A DNA stretch of 64,000 nt from Pseudomonas serbica. GTDB lineage: Bacteria > Pseudomonadota > Gammaproteobacteria > Pseudomonadales > Pseudomonadaceae. The position numbers and the translations under genes were made by a program. How positions within the stretch are numbered: position 1 is the first letter of the stretch; every line of letters begins with the position of its first letter. Shown one piece after another: positions 18,886 through 26,726 of this stretch. The stretch spans positions 62,001 through 126,000 of the forward strand of contig NZ_JAQIYM010000007.1 in assembly GCF_028823535.1 (NCBI RefSeq). The letters are read 5' to 3'. The notes under the pieces are model-generated. The model was not told where the DNA came from. It was given only the letters and a program-made list of their open reading frames with translations, and made no database searches.

Positions 18886-20637
18886 TTACAGGTCGAGAAC
18901 CAAGAGTTCGGAACGGCTGCGCGATACGCATGGCATCAGGCAGCGCTGGCTCTGTTTTTCGTCTTCGTTTAGGTAGACGTCGCGATGCTCAGGCTCGCCG
19001 TCAACCACCCCGGTGCGACAGGTACCGCACACCCCCTGCTCGCACGAGGTATCGAGCACGATGCCGTGCGCCTTCAGCGTGTCGGACAAACTGACGCCGG
19101 CCGGTACGACGAATTCGGCGCCGCTTGTTTGGAGCCTCACGCGGAAGGGCTTGTCCGCGTCGTGCGACACCTCGTTAGCAAACAGTTCGAAGTGGACGCG
19201 CGCGTCAGCGATGCCGTTGACCGCCGCCCGTTCTCGCACCAAGTCGATCAACGGACGTGGCCCGCATACGTAGACGTGGTGCTCCGAGCCTGCTGCGATG
19301 AACGCTGCATCGACTGCGTCGCGCGTGGCATCCACTGTCAGACCCGTATGTAGCTGCAGGCCGTCCAGCTCGGCGAGGCGATCTTTGAAGGCGACATGCT
19401 CTTTGCTGCGCGCAAAATAGTGGAGCGCGTAAGACAGGCCTGCATGTTGCAGCGAGGCGCCCATCGCCAGGATCGGGGTGATGCCGATGCCGCCTGCGAT
19501 CAGCACGCCGCCCTCGTCCGGGACGAGAGGGAAGTGGTTTTTCGGTGCCGCCACGGTCAAGCTGTCGCCGACTTGCAGCGACTCGTGCAGCGAACGCGAT
19601 CCACCGCGCGACGCCGGTTCGAGCTTCACGCCGATCACCAGGTGGTCGCGCTCGCCCGGTGCATTCACCAGCGAATATTGGCGCACGAGACCGTTCGGCG
19701 TATGCACGTCAAGATGCGCGCCTGCGTCGAAGTCAACGCGTTCGCCATCCAACAGCGCCAGCTTGAACGCGACGATGTCCTCGGCGGTATTCCAGCGCGC
19801 CGCGACAGTCGTCCGGATCAAGGTTCTGCCGCTGGAAGCGGTGTTTCGGGAAGCGCTTTGGACGATGGGAATCAAGTGCAATTTAGCCACGGCCTCAGCC
19901 AACGGAGGATGGCCCGCGGATGATTCACGGTTTTCCACATGGCGACGTAGCGTCGTCAGTAGGCGGTTGTGCCAGCGCAACGTCTCACGCTCGTCCATGC
20001 CGACAAGGTTGGCTGAGCCATGCACGATGGTCTTGGCCTCGTTCGCTGGCTGCAGCCAGAAGCGTACTTCGCGACCGCCCGACCCAGTCTGCCATGCTAG
20101 GTCGATCTCGGCGCGGTTTTGCAACAGCGCGCTCGAGCCAGGCACGGCGTCCTCATCGTAGTCGGCGTAGCGAGCCAGTTCAGCGGCGACCACGTCGAGG
20201 CCCGCGTTGAAGGTCAGGCTGCGCAATGCGAGCGGCAATGGGGTGAACTCAGGCGAGAACGCTACGGCGCAGGAGTTCGTCCCCTTCGCCTCCAGGCTGA
20301 CCCACACGTAGCCGTTCGCTTCCGTCGCCGCAAACGTCTGCGCACACAAGCTTGGCGGGGGGGCGGTCTGGCTTGTGGCGGGAATGAAGGTGCAACGACC
20401 GTCGCCGCTCTGGTACTGCCAACCATGGTACTGGCAGCGCAGTTTCTTGCCGGTGTTCACGCCGAGCGTGAAGCGTACGCTGCGGTGCGGGCAACGGTTT
20501 TCCCAGGCGTTCACACGGCCGTCGTCGGTACGCCACAGCGCGAGCTCGACGCCATGCAGTTGACCTTGAAAGACGTGGCGCATGTGCAGGTCGTCAGTGC
20601 GTGCCACCGGGTACCAGGTGTTCTCTTGCGTGTTCAT
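18886..20637 (-). CDS. ndmD: Rieske-ferredoxin reductase fusion, NdmD-type
   Basis: 583 residues with an unusual domain order. The N-terminal Rieske 2Fe-2S domain has C49/H51 (NRCPHRS) and C68/H71 (LRCQYHGW). A linker with a partial, non-catalytic oxygenase-like segment follows. The FMN/NAD reductase module shows RQYSLVN and GGIGITPI, and a C-terminal plant-type 2Fe-2S ferredoxin shows DTSCEQGVCGTC and RCLMPC. Ordinary reductases of this class lack the leading Rieske domain. NdmD of the caffeine pathway has it and lends it to NdmC, which lacks one. It passes electrons from NADH to the oxygenase. It sits 29 bp after ndmC. Confidence 0.9.
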   Translation of the reverse strand: MNTQENTWYPVARTDDLHMRHVFQGQLHGVELALWRTDDGRVNAWENRCPHRSVRFTLGVNTGKKLRCQYHGWQYQSGDGRCTFIPATSQTAPPPSLCAQTFAATEANGYVWVSLEAKGTNSCAVAFSPEFTPLPLALRSLTFNAGLDVVAAELARYADYDEDAVPGSSALLQNRAEIDLAWQTGSGGREVRFWLQPANEAKTIVHGSANLVGMDERETLRWHNRLLTTLRRHVENRESSAGHPPLAEAVAKLHLIPIVQSASRNTASSGRTLIRTTVAARWNTAEDIVAFKLALLDGERVDFDAGAHLDVHTPNGLVRQYSLVNAPGERDHLVIGVKLEPASRGGSRSLHESLQVGDSLTVAAPKNHFPLVPDEGGVLIAGGIGITPILAMGASLQHAGLSYALHYFARSKEHVAFKDRLAELDGLQLHTGLTVDATRDAVDAAFIAAGSEHHVYVCGPRPLIDLVRERAAVNGIADARVHFELFANEVSHDADKPFRVRLQTSGAEFVVPAGVSLSDTLKAHGIVLDTSCEQGVCGTCRTGVVDGEPEHRDVYLNEDEKQSQRCLMPCVSRSRSELLVLDL

Positions 20638-20666
20638 GCTGTACTCCTCTTCGATGGTCGGCGTGA

Positions 20667-21521
20667 TCAGGCGGCGCGGTAGGTGCCGTAGACGACACCC
20701 TTATCGGACAGCCAGCGGCGGTAGGCGGCCGACATCGCGTCGGCACGCGTCGGCACCTCGAACTTCGGATCAAGAGGCAAGGTTCGCGGCAGGTGGTTGG
20801 ACAGGATCATCAGATCCTGGCCGACGATGGTCTGCTGGAACAGACGTAGCTCGCTGTCGGTGTGGACGTCGTCGATGCAGGCCAGCAAGAGATGGGCGAC
20901 ACACCAGTCTTCACTCAAGGGCTGGGTAAACAGACAGATGACATCGCGCCGCGTCGAGTCGGACACGCTGGTCTTATAGAGGATGGAAGCCAGGGGGCGA
21001 ACTACTCGATAAATGTACTGTGCGTCGATACCGCCCGTGGCAGCCGCGCCGGCCATCGGCTGGTAAAAGGAGCAATCATTGGCAAAAATCTCGTCGTTCT
21101 CTTTATCGAGAACGACTTGGTACGGCTTGACATCGGTATGCGGCACTTCGCCCAATAGGCCTCCATGGACGTACGGAAAATGCGCCATATCGAGGAAGTT
21201 CTCGACCACGCGCAGACCGGAAGCATGGATCTGCATCGAACCCAGGCCAAGCACACGCCGGTCGGACTCGTTGAACTCGGGTAATGCGAAAAAGCCCTTG
21301 TCTGGCTGGCCGAGTGATATCCAGTGGGTGTGGTAGCAGGTCTGCGTGCGGCACGACGTGCCGCTGCCGTCGGCGAGACGCGCGCTGAACACGCCATCAG
21401 CATCGCGGCCGTATTCAATCTCGCAACCCAGAACGCGGGTGCGGTACTGAGAACCGTTTTTTAGATCCGCCTCCACCGCGACTGGATACCATTCGTTCCA
21501 GACTGCTGCCTCGATCTCCAT
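20667..21521 (-). CDS. ndmC: Oxygenase subunit without a Rieske domain, NdmC-type N7-demethylase
   Basis: 284 residues, too short for a normal Rieske oxygenase alpha subunit. No CxH/CxxH pair is present. The mononuclear iron motif is intact: ENFLDMAHFPYVH gives D111, H114 and H119, and an acidic ligand is expected further on. This split, with the Rieske centre on the next gene, is the NdmC/NdmD arrangement that removes the N7 methyl group of 7-methylxanthine to give xanthine and formaldehyde. It is the first gene of the operon. ndmA and ndmB (N1 and N3 demethylases) are not in the window, so caffeine itself is probably not fully degraded from here. Confidence 0.88.
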   Translation of the reverse strand: MEIEAAVWNEWYPVAVEADLKNGSQYRTRVLGCEIEYGRDADGVFSARLADGSGTSCRTQTCYHTHWISLGQPDKGFFALPEFNESDRRVLGLGSMQIHASGLRVVENFLDMAHFPYVHGGLLGEVPHTDVKPYQVVLDKENDEIFANDCSFYQPMAGAAATGGIDAQYIYRVVRPLASILYKTSVSDSTRRDVICLFTQPLSEDWCVAHLLLACIDDVHTDSELRLFQQTIVGQDLMILSNHLPRTLPLDPKFEVPTRADAMSAAYRRWLSDKGVVYGTYRAA

Positions 21522-21625
21522 CTTTTCCTCCTCTTACTGTTCTGAATACGGCTCTGTCACCGTCCTGTAGGGCAACAATAAGAGGGGGGATTGAGATCTA
21601 ACTAACGCCTATGGTTCATTCCAGT

Positions 21626-21642
21626 TATGAAAACTTTTCATA
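21626..21642. promoter_or_regulatory. 17-bp perfect palindrome, candidate LysR operator for ndmC
   Basis: TATGAAAACTTTTCATA is symmetric around C21634 and contains the LysR-type T-N11-A box (TGAAAACTTTTCA). It lies about 105 bp upstream of the ndmC start in a 280-bp gene-free region, in the position of an activator binding site. A second promoter towards the LysR gene at 21803 is not needed, since that gene reads away from its own far end. Confidence 0.55.
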
Positions 21643-21802
21643 CGTCTGTTCGGAAGCCTTGTATGTGAAATATCGACGATTTTTCTCTTTGCTTACTAGA
21701 AAGCGCGCCGACCCTTACCGGGCTCGAAATGGCACTCCGTCGAATCGTATCAAGCGGGTATGTCACCAACGATGGACGTCTTCTTCTTCAATATCCCTGG
21801 TT

Positions 21803-22720
21803 TTAAATGATGACCTCTCCATTCAACCATTCCTGATTCATCGTCTCGGCATCCCCCAGGTAATCGAGTAACCAGGCCATGGCCGGCGAATGCTTGTTTT
21901 GGTTCCAGGCTACGCAGGACGGGCTGGCGGCGAAGGGCCGTTGCAGGTTCAGGGCGACCAGTTCGCCTTGCTCAATGAGCTGCCGCACCAGGTGTGCCGG
22001 CGCCATGCCCACGCATAAGCCTTCGCGCAAACAATCCAGGGCCGAGGCCCAGTTAGGCACCACCAGCCGACGCTGATTGTCCACGGACCAGGTGTCGCGT
22101 TTGGGTAGGTGGCGTGAAGTGTCGTTCATGCACAGCGCGGGGTAGGGGCGCAATTGATCGTCGTCCAGCGGACCGTTCAATGACGCCAACTGATGCCGGG
22201 TGCTGGCCACGCACAACCAGTTCAACAGGCCCATGTCGCGGAAGCTGTAGTGACTGGCCACCGGCACGGCACTGGTGGCGCCGATCACGATGTCGGTGCG
22301 CTCATCGGCGAGGGCGTCCCACACGCCGTTAAAAACCTCGTACCCGAGTAGCAACTCCACGTCAGGAAACTGTTTATAAAAGTCCAACACCAATTGCCGG
22401 CAGCGCTCTTGTTTGACGATGGCGTCGACCGCCACTTTCAACTGCCCGCTCCAGCCGTTGGCCACTTGCTGGCACAGACGGCGGGTATCGAGCATGGTTT
22501 TCATCACGCCCCGGGCCTGCTCAATAAATAGCTTGCCGGCCGCTGTCGGCTCGACGTCACGATGGCGCCGCACAAACAGCGGCACTGCGAGCCATTGTTC
22601 CAGCTGTCGCACGGAGTAGCTGACCGCCGAAGGCACGCGGTGCAGCTCCTGAGCCGCGGCGCTGAAACTGCCGTGCCGGGCCACGGCATCGACCACATCC
22701 AGGGAATATTCAGACCACAT
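21803..22720 (-). CDS. punR: LysR-family regulator, PunR-like
   Basis: 305 residues. The N-terminus (MWSEYSLDVVDAVARHGSFS, then AAAQELHRVPSAVSYSVRQLE) closely follows E. coli PunR (YdhB), an adenosine-responsive activator of the purine nucleoside exporter gene punC. It is divergent from the PunC-like gene with a 122-bp shared promoter region, as in E. coli. Its position next to the methylxanthine operon makes it a second purine-linked regulator here. The name rests on remembered similarity. Confidence 0.82.
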   Translation of the reverse strand: MWSEYSLDVVDAVARHGSFSAAAQELHRVPSAVSYSVRQLEQWLAVPLFVRRHRDVEPTAAGKLFIEQARGVMKTMLDTRRLCQQVANGWSGQLKVAVDAIVKQERCRQLVLDFYKQFPDVELLLGYEVFNGVWDALADERTDIVIGATSAVPVASHYSFRDMGLLNWLCVASTRHQLASLNGPLDDDQLRPYPALCMNDTSRHLPKRDTWSVDNQRRLVVPNWASALDCLREGLCVGMAPAHLVRQLIEQGELVALNLQRPFAASPSCVAWNQNKHSPAMAWLLDYLGDAETMNQEWLNGEVII

Positions 22721-22741
22721 TCAGGTGCCTTCAAAAATATT

Positions 22742-22764
22742 GATAAGAGCGTCCAATTATTATC
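22742..22764. promoter_or_regulatory. Possible PunR site in the punR-punC divergent region
   Basis: GATAA at 22742-22746 and TTATC at 22760-22764 form a spaced inverted repeat 21 bp upstream of the regulator start, in AT-rich sequence. Short arms make chance occurrence possible. Confidence 0.3.
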
Positions 22765-22842
22765 GCTTCACACGGAAAACTCACCGCCCATAATGGCACG
22801 CTGCTAACAAATTATTTGATTGAAGAGTCAGTTAGGGCGTTG

Positions 22843-24033
22843 ATGAAAAACTCTTTTGGTTTCACCTGCTACCTGGTTGGGCTGAGCATGCTTGGCTACT
22901 TGGGCATGGATATGTATTTACCGGCGTTTAGCGTCATCGGCGGCGAGCTGCATCTGTCGGCCGGTGCAGTCGGGGCGAGCCTGAGCATCTTCCTTGCCGG
23001 TTTTGCCGTTGGACAATTGTTGTGGGGGCCGCTATCGGATCGCATCGGCCGAAAACCCGTGTTGTTGATGGGCTTGAGCCTGTTCGCGCTGGGTTGCCTG
23101 GGAATGTTTTGGGTCGAGACCGCCATGCAATTGTGGGGGCTGCGCTTTATCCAGGCCATCGGCGTGTGTTCGGCGGCGGTTAGTTGGCAAGCGCTGGTGA
23201 TCGACCATTACCCGGCGCAGCAAGCCAATCGCTTGTTTGCCGGGATCATCCCGCTGATGTCCCTGTCGCCCGCACTCGCGCCACTCCTGGGCGCGCTGCT
23301 GTTCAATCACTGGGGGTGGCAGGCGATTTTTGCGGTGTTGTTCGGCGTCAGCGTCGCATTGCTGGTGCCAACGGCGTTGCTCGAAGCCGCGCCGAAACGG
23401 CTGATAGCCAATGGCGAACGCCCCCGCATCAGTTTCGGACAACTCCTCAAATCGATGGCGTTCAGCGGCAGCGTATTGATCTACGCCGCCTGCTCGGCGA
23501 GCTTCTTCGCCTGGCTGACCGCCTCACCCTTCATCCTCGGCGGCATGGGCTACAGCCCCAGCGACATCGGCCTGAGCTACGTTCTGCCAACCCTGGGATT
23601 CTTGATCGGCGGCTTCAGTTGCCGCAGCCTGCTGCAACGGATCAGCGGCAACATCATGCTGCCCTGGCTGATCCTCGCCTATTGCGTAAGCATGGTGGCG
23701 CTGTACCTGGTGGCGACGCTGACCACGCCGACCCTCACCACACTGCTAATCCCGTTCTGCGTCATGGGGCTGGTCAACGGTGCAAGTTTCCCGATCATCG
23801 TGACGAATGCGCTGATGCCATTTGCGGAAAACTCCGGCAAGGCCGCGGCGCTACAAAACACGCTGCAATTGGGTTTGTGCTTTTTCGCCAGTTTGCTGGT
23901 GTCGTCGCGGATTGAGCAGCCGTTGCAGATCACCGTGGAGGTAATGTTGGTGACCGCGCCGCTTGTGGTGCTGGGGTATTGGATTCAACGGCGTAAGCGC
24001 GACGAAGCAGAGCGGTTTGAAACAGACCGGTAA
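22843..24033 (+). CDS. punC: MFS efflux transporter, PunC-like (Bcr/CflA group)
   Basis: 396 residues from the ATG at 22843; a few extra codons upstream could use GTG or TTG. Twelve membrane segments are expected. The family motif A loop reads LLWGPLSDRIGRKPVLLMG, and the N-terminus GYLGMDMYLPAF and YAACSASFFAWLT match E. coli PunC (YdhC), an exporter of purine ribonucleosides. The divergent LysR partner supports this. Beside a methylxanthine operon it might export purine intermediates; that link is inferred. Confidence 0.85.
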   Translation: MKNSFGFTCYLVGLSMLGYLGMDMYLPAFSVIGGELHLSAGAVGASLSIFLAGFAVGQLLWGPLSDRIGRKPVLLMGLSLFALGCLGMFWVETAMQLWGLRFIQAIGVCSAAVSWQALVIDHYPAQQANRLFAGIIPLMSLSPALAPLLGALLFNHWGWQAIFAVLFGVSVALLVPTALLEAAPKRLIANGERPRISFGQLLKSMAFSGSVLIYAACSASFFAWLTASPFILGGMGYSPSDIGLSYVLPTLGFLIGGFSCRSLLQRISGNIMLPWLILAYCVSMVALYLVATLTTPTLTTLLIPFCVMGLVNGASFPIIVTNALMPFAENSGKAAALQNTLQLGLCFFASLLVSSRIEQPLQITVEVMLVTAPLVVLGYWIQRRKRDEAERFETDR

Positions 24034-24087
24034 CAGCGATTCGGCATTTCTTACGGGAGTGGCTGACACGCCAACGCGCAAACAAGA

Positions 24088-24114
24088 AACGGGCGCCTCC
24101 ACGGCGCCCGTTTT
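24088..24114 (+). terminator. Rho-independent terminator after punC
   Basis: ACGGGCGCC pairs with GGCGCCCGT around a four-base loop and is followed by TTTT. A group II intron remnant starts five bases after the T-run, which is the known insertion preference of class C introns. Confidence 0.85.
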
Positions 24115-24118
24115 CATT

Positions 24119-24465
24119 GTGCGCCAGGCATGGCGCGTTGCGCGCAAGGGCAACCAACTTGGCTGTTGTGGCCACGCTGGTGACTTGGAGGTGAAAGTCC
24201 TCTATCTGAGGATGACGGCTGACAGGGCAAAGGCAGCGGCGGCGTCTGTGGCGTGGATGAAAGCGGAGCCGGACACGCTGATGGCGCGAGTGCTTGCACC
24301 GGCCAACCTCAAGCGGGCGATCAGCGCGTAGTCAGCAACAAGGGAGCGCCGGGTGCCGATGGCTTGACGGTCGACGACTTGGCGGGCTACGTGAAACAGT
24401 ATTGGCCAACCCTCAAGGCAAGGTTGCTGGCAGGCGAGTACCACCCGCAAGGGCGAGCGCTTGGC
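24119..24465 (+). mobile_element. Truncated group II intron (class C type)
   Basis: The element begins with GTGCGCCAGGCATGGCGC, a standard bacterial intron 5' end. It contains the domain I motif GGTGAAAGTCCTCTAT and the start of an intron-encoded reverse transcriptase. Everything after about 24465 (most of the RT, domains V and VI) is missing. Its 5' edge directly follows the punC terminator. Confidence 0.75.
24212..24465 (+). pseudogene. Group II intron reverse transcriptase, N-terminal stump
   Basis: From the ATG at 24212 the reading is VAWMKAEPDTLMARVLAPAN, the start of an LtrA-type RT. A one-base loss near 24320 shifts the frame, after which VVSNKGAPGADGLTVDDL and KQYWPTLKARLLAGEYHPQ continue. 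Homology ends at about 24465, before the catalytic YADD region. It is not functional. Confidence 0.75.
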
Positions 24466-24725
24466 TTAGGGACTCATCGAGCGACTTGATGGCGTTTGCC
24501 ATGTCCCAATAGTAATGCACCTGCCAGTCAGTCTCGGTCCCATCGGACAGGGCGGCGAAGCATTCTAGCCCGCCATCGCCTCCGGGACCCTTTCGATTAA
24601 AGCTGACACACGCAGGGGGCCAATTGTTCGTCGCCGGCGAGCTGGCAGCAAAGCTCCTCAAAGGCGTTCGCCTGACTTTTGCGGTGGAGGCGGATTGAAG
24701 CGAAATCAATATCGGGCAGCAGCAT
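24466..24725 (-). pseudogene. N-terminal nuclease-like domain of a large protein, decayed
   Basis: From an ATG at 24725 the reading is FASIRLHRKSQANAFEELC. A frameshift near 24600-24640 follows, then GPGGDGGLECFAALSDGTE and DWQVHYYWDMANAI. I recall this pattern (FEELCCQLA, gDaGvEC, gWQaKYf) from the N-terminus of large ATP-binding proteins of the defence type, where it would be a PD-(D/E)xK nuclease. Here the expected catalytic Lys of QxKY is His. The rest of the gene is lost at the junction with the intron stump. Function is inferred from pattern memory only. Confidence 0.45.
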
Positions 24726-24964
24726 CGTTTCAGTTCCATCGACTGCGTCGCGCAACGCAAGCGCAACTTTCGCCATATTTGTGGGCAGCCCGGCAGATGA
24801 TATTTGCCTGCGGCGCGAGTTCAACTGGCCCGAGTAGTTCTAGGTAGCGAACGGCGATCGATGGCAGCGAGGGCGCGGAGAGGCGTCGCGTCGAACACCG
24901 GCACGGCGCTGTTGACTTGCGAGCACTGCTGCCTTCTTTCGATTCAGACTGAATGTCCGCAACT
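24726..24964. other. Gene-free stretch before MITE copy 3
   Basis: No coding region that I can support. The last bases (GTCCGCAACT) resemble the left flank of MITE copy 1. The rest looks like scrambled remnant DNA. Confidence 0.4.
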
Positions 24965-25150
24965 GGCCGATTGTGTTGAAAAAGTCGGTTTGCTCGAACC
25001 ACCCGCGTATTGACTCGTGAAAACGCCTTGTCTGCGCGCTGCTACGTGAAATCTGAGCTAGGAAGCCTCTGCCGAAAGTAAGGATTTCAATCTACGAGGC
25101 GTACTTTTCTGCCCTGGAAACTGAAGCCGATTTTTTCAACAGAATTGACC
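24965..25150 (+). mobile_element. MITE-like element, copy 3 (186 bp)
   Basis: Same length and orientation as copy 1, with more diverged ends (left GGCCGATTGTGTTGAAAAAG; right end reads TTCAACAGAATTGACC). Its right end abuts the truncated arylsulfatase reading frame, so it marks the breakpoint of that gene. Confidence 0.65.
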
Positions 25151-25926
25151 CTTATGTCTTGAAGAAACTTCAGGACATGGGCCAGCTGGACAACACCATT
25201 GTCGTCTTCACCACCGACAATGGCGCGGAAACCATTACCTTCCCGGACGGCGGTACGACCCCGTTCAAGGGCGGCAAGTTGACCACTTGGGAAGGCGGCA
25301 TGCGCGCTCCACTGGTCATTCGCTGGCCTGGGAAGATTAAGCCAGGCACCGTCCTAACCGACATTTTTGCCTCGCTGGACTGGGTGCCAACCCTGGTCAA
25401 TATTGCTGGTGGCAAGAAGGGTAACGAGCTGAACCAACAGATCATGGCGGGCAATTACCCCGGCATCGTCAAGACCAAGCTCGATGGCGTGGATCAGACT
25501 GACTACCTGACCGGCCAGTCCACCAATTCGGCGCGCGATACCTTCTTTTATTGCACCGGCTCGCAACCTTCGGCAGTACGCTACAAAAACTGGAAGATGT
25601 ACTACACCATGGTTCCGTATACCGCGACCGGCGGCCTATTCGGCGCTGTCACCTATCACTGGACACAACTACTGAACCTCAAACGTGACCCCTTTGAAAC
25701 AACAGTCGGCGCTGACGCGAAGTCCATCACCGGCTATGGCGGCTCTTTGGGTTCCCCTGGCAACGCCTATGTCTACAACTGGAACATGCTGCCAATCGGG
25801 CAATTGCTCTGGGAGAAGGAGTTGTTGTCCTACAAAGATTTCCCGCCAATGCAGGCGCCGGAAACCTACAACCTGGATGGCATTCTCAAAGCCATGAAGC
25901 AGAATGGTCATAATGGACACGATTAA
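25150..25926 (+). pseudogene. Arylsulfatase, C-terminal half only
   Basis: The frame continues upstream to the MITE edge without a start (PYVLKKLQDMGQLDNT). The alkaline-phosphatase-superfamily sulfatase core is recognisable: VVFTTDNGAE (metal ligands D/N), KGGKLTTWEGGMRAPLVIRW and FASLDWVPTL. The first half, with the formylglycine motif CxPxR, is absent both here and upstream, so no active enzyme is possible. The remaining 250 codons are unbroken to the stop, so truncation is recent. A strong terminator follows 31 bp after the stop. Confidence 0.85.
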
Positions 25927-25956
25927 CGTCGTGGCTAACCAGCTGCTATAAAACGA

Positions 25957-25988
25957 CGGGCGCCCCCAAACAGGCGCCCGTTTTTTTT
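25957..25988. terminator. Rho-independent terminator
   Basis: CGGGCGCC and GGCGCCCG flank an eight-base loop, followed by eight Ts on the plus strand. It ends the sulfatase remnant and may also serve the convergent MarC remnant. Confidence 0.85.
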
Positions 25989-26010
25989 GACTGCATGAGA
26001 ACTTGCAGTC

Positions 26011-26574
26011 CTACTTTGTTACCCCATTGAGTAGCACACCGTACGACTGGAGAAACTCCACCGTGCCATGGAAGATCAGGCCCACGCCCATCGCCGAAAC
26101 GAAGAAGCCGACAATGCGGGTTGCGGCATCGATGCCTTGCGGGCCAATCTTTTTGAGGATGTTATTGGCGTAAGCCAGAGATAGGTAGGTGGTGAACATG
26201 GTGGCACAGATCGCCAGTGCCACTACCGCGAAGGACAATATGGCGCGGTCGGAATCCTTGATGGTACTGGTCAGGCCGATCACAGTGGAAATGGCGCCGG
26301 GCCCGAACATGATCGGCATGGCCATGGGAATAAATGAGACATCCTGGCTGCCTTTGGGACTGCTTGGAATCAGGCTGCTGTTGGGCGAGGGGGCGAAGAG
26401 CTCGAAGCCGAGACGCATCAGGATCACCCCGCCGACCACCCGGATCATACTCAGGGGGACTTCGAACAGGCGCAACAGCAGGTTGCCGAAGATCAGGAAG
26501 AAAAACATCAGTAGCAGTGCATAAAGACATGCTTTGCGTGCCACCCGACGCTGCTCGGTGGTGTCTTTGCCTTG
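26011..26574 (-). pseudogene. MarC-family membrane protein, N-terminus deleted
   Basis: The C-terminal part of a MarC/UPF0056 protein is present (IRVVGGVILMRLGFELF, MAMPIMFGPGAISTVIG, TRIVGFFVSAMGVGLIF). In-frame homology runs upstream of the possible GTG at 26544 (LLQGKDTTEQRRVARKA) and stops near 26575, where the opposite strand becomes a DUF1214 fragment. About 45-50 N-terminal residues with the first helix are missing. Translation from the GTG would give a 177-residue truncated membrane protein of doubtful function. Confidence 0.7.
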
Positions 26575-26576
26575 CA

Positions 26577-26681
26577 GCAGACGCGCCGGTCGATGGTTTC
26601 TGGTCTATCAGTGTCTACAATTCCAGCGGGTTCTTTGAGAAGAACTCCACTGCATTGAATCGCCAATCGGATGTCTCGTAA
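26577..26681 (+). pseudogene. DUF1214 protein fragment
   Basis: Thirty-five codons read ADAPVDGFWSISVYNSSGFF and then EKNSTALNRQSDVS before a stop. This matches the conserved DUF1214 motif (PVDGFWSISVYN..G.F). Nothing of the gene lies to the left, where the MarC remnant begins. It is a different sequence from the complete DUF1254/DUF1214 gene at 29481. Confidence 0.6.
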
Positions 26682-26726
26682 CCAGGTCATTGTTTGGTAG
26701 CAACGTTTTCTCTATGCGGAGGCGTT

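Noticed and set aside
20637..20667. Idea that ndmC and ndmD are one Rieske oxygenase gene split by a frameshift
   Set aside because: The Rieske domain is at the N-terminus of the second protein, not the first. Both genes have their own starts and stops, and the split matches known NdmC/NdmD architecture.
21611..21871. 86-codon plus-strand frame between ndmC and punR
   Set aside because: No ribosome site, no family resemblance, and it runs into the punR coding region. The interval is better explained as promoter DNA.
24413..24824. Two overlapping minus-strand frames as separate small genes
   Set aside because: Joined at one frameshift they give a continuous domain pattern, so they are better described as one pseudogene fragment.
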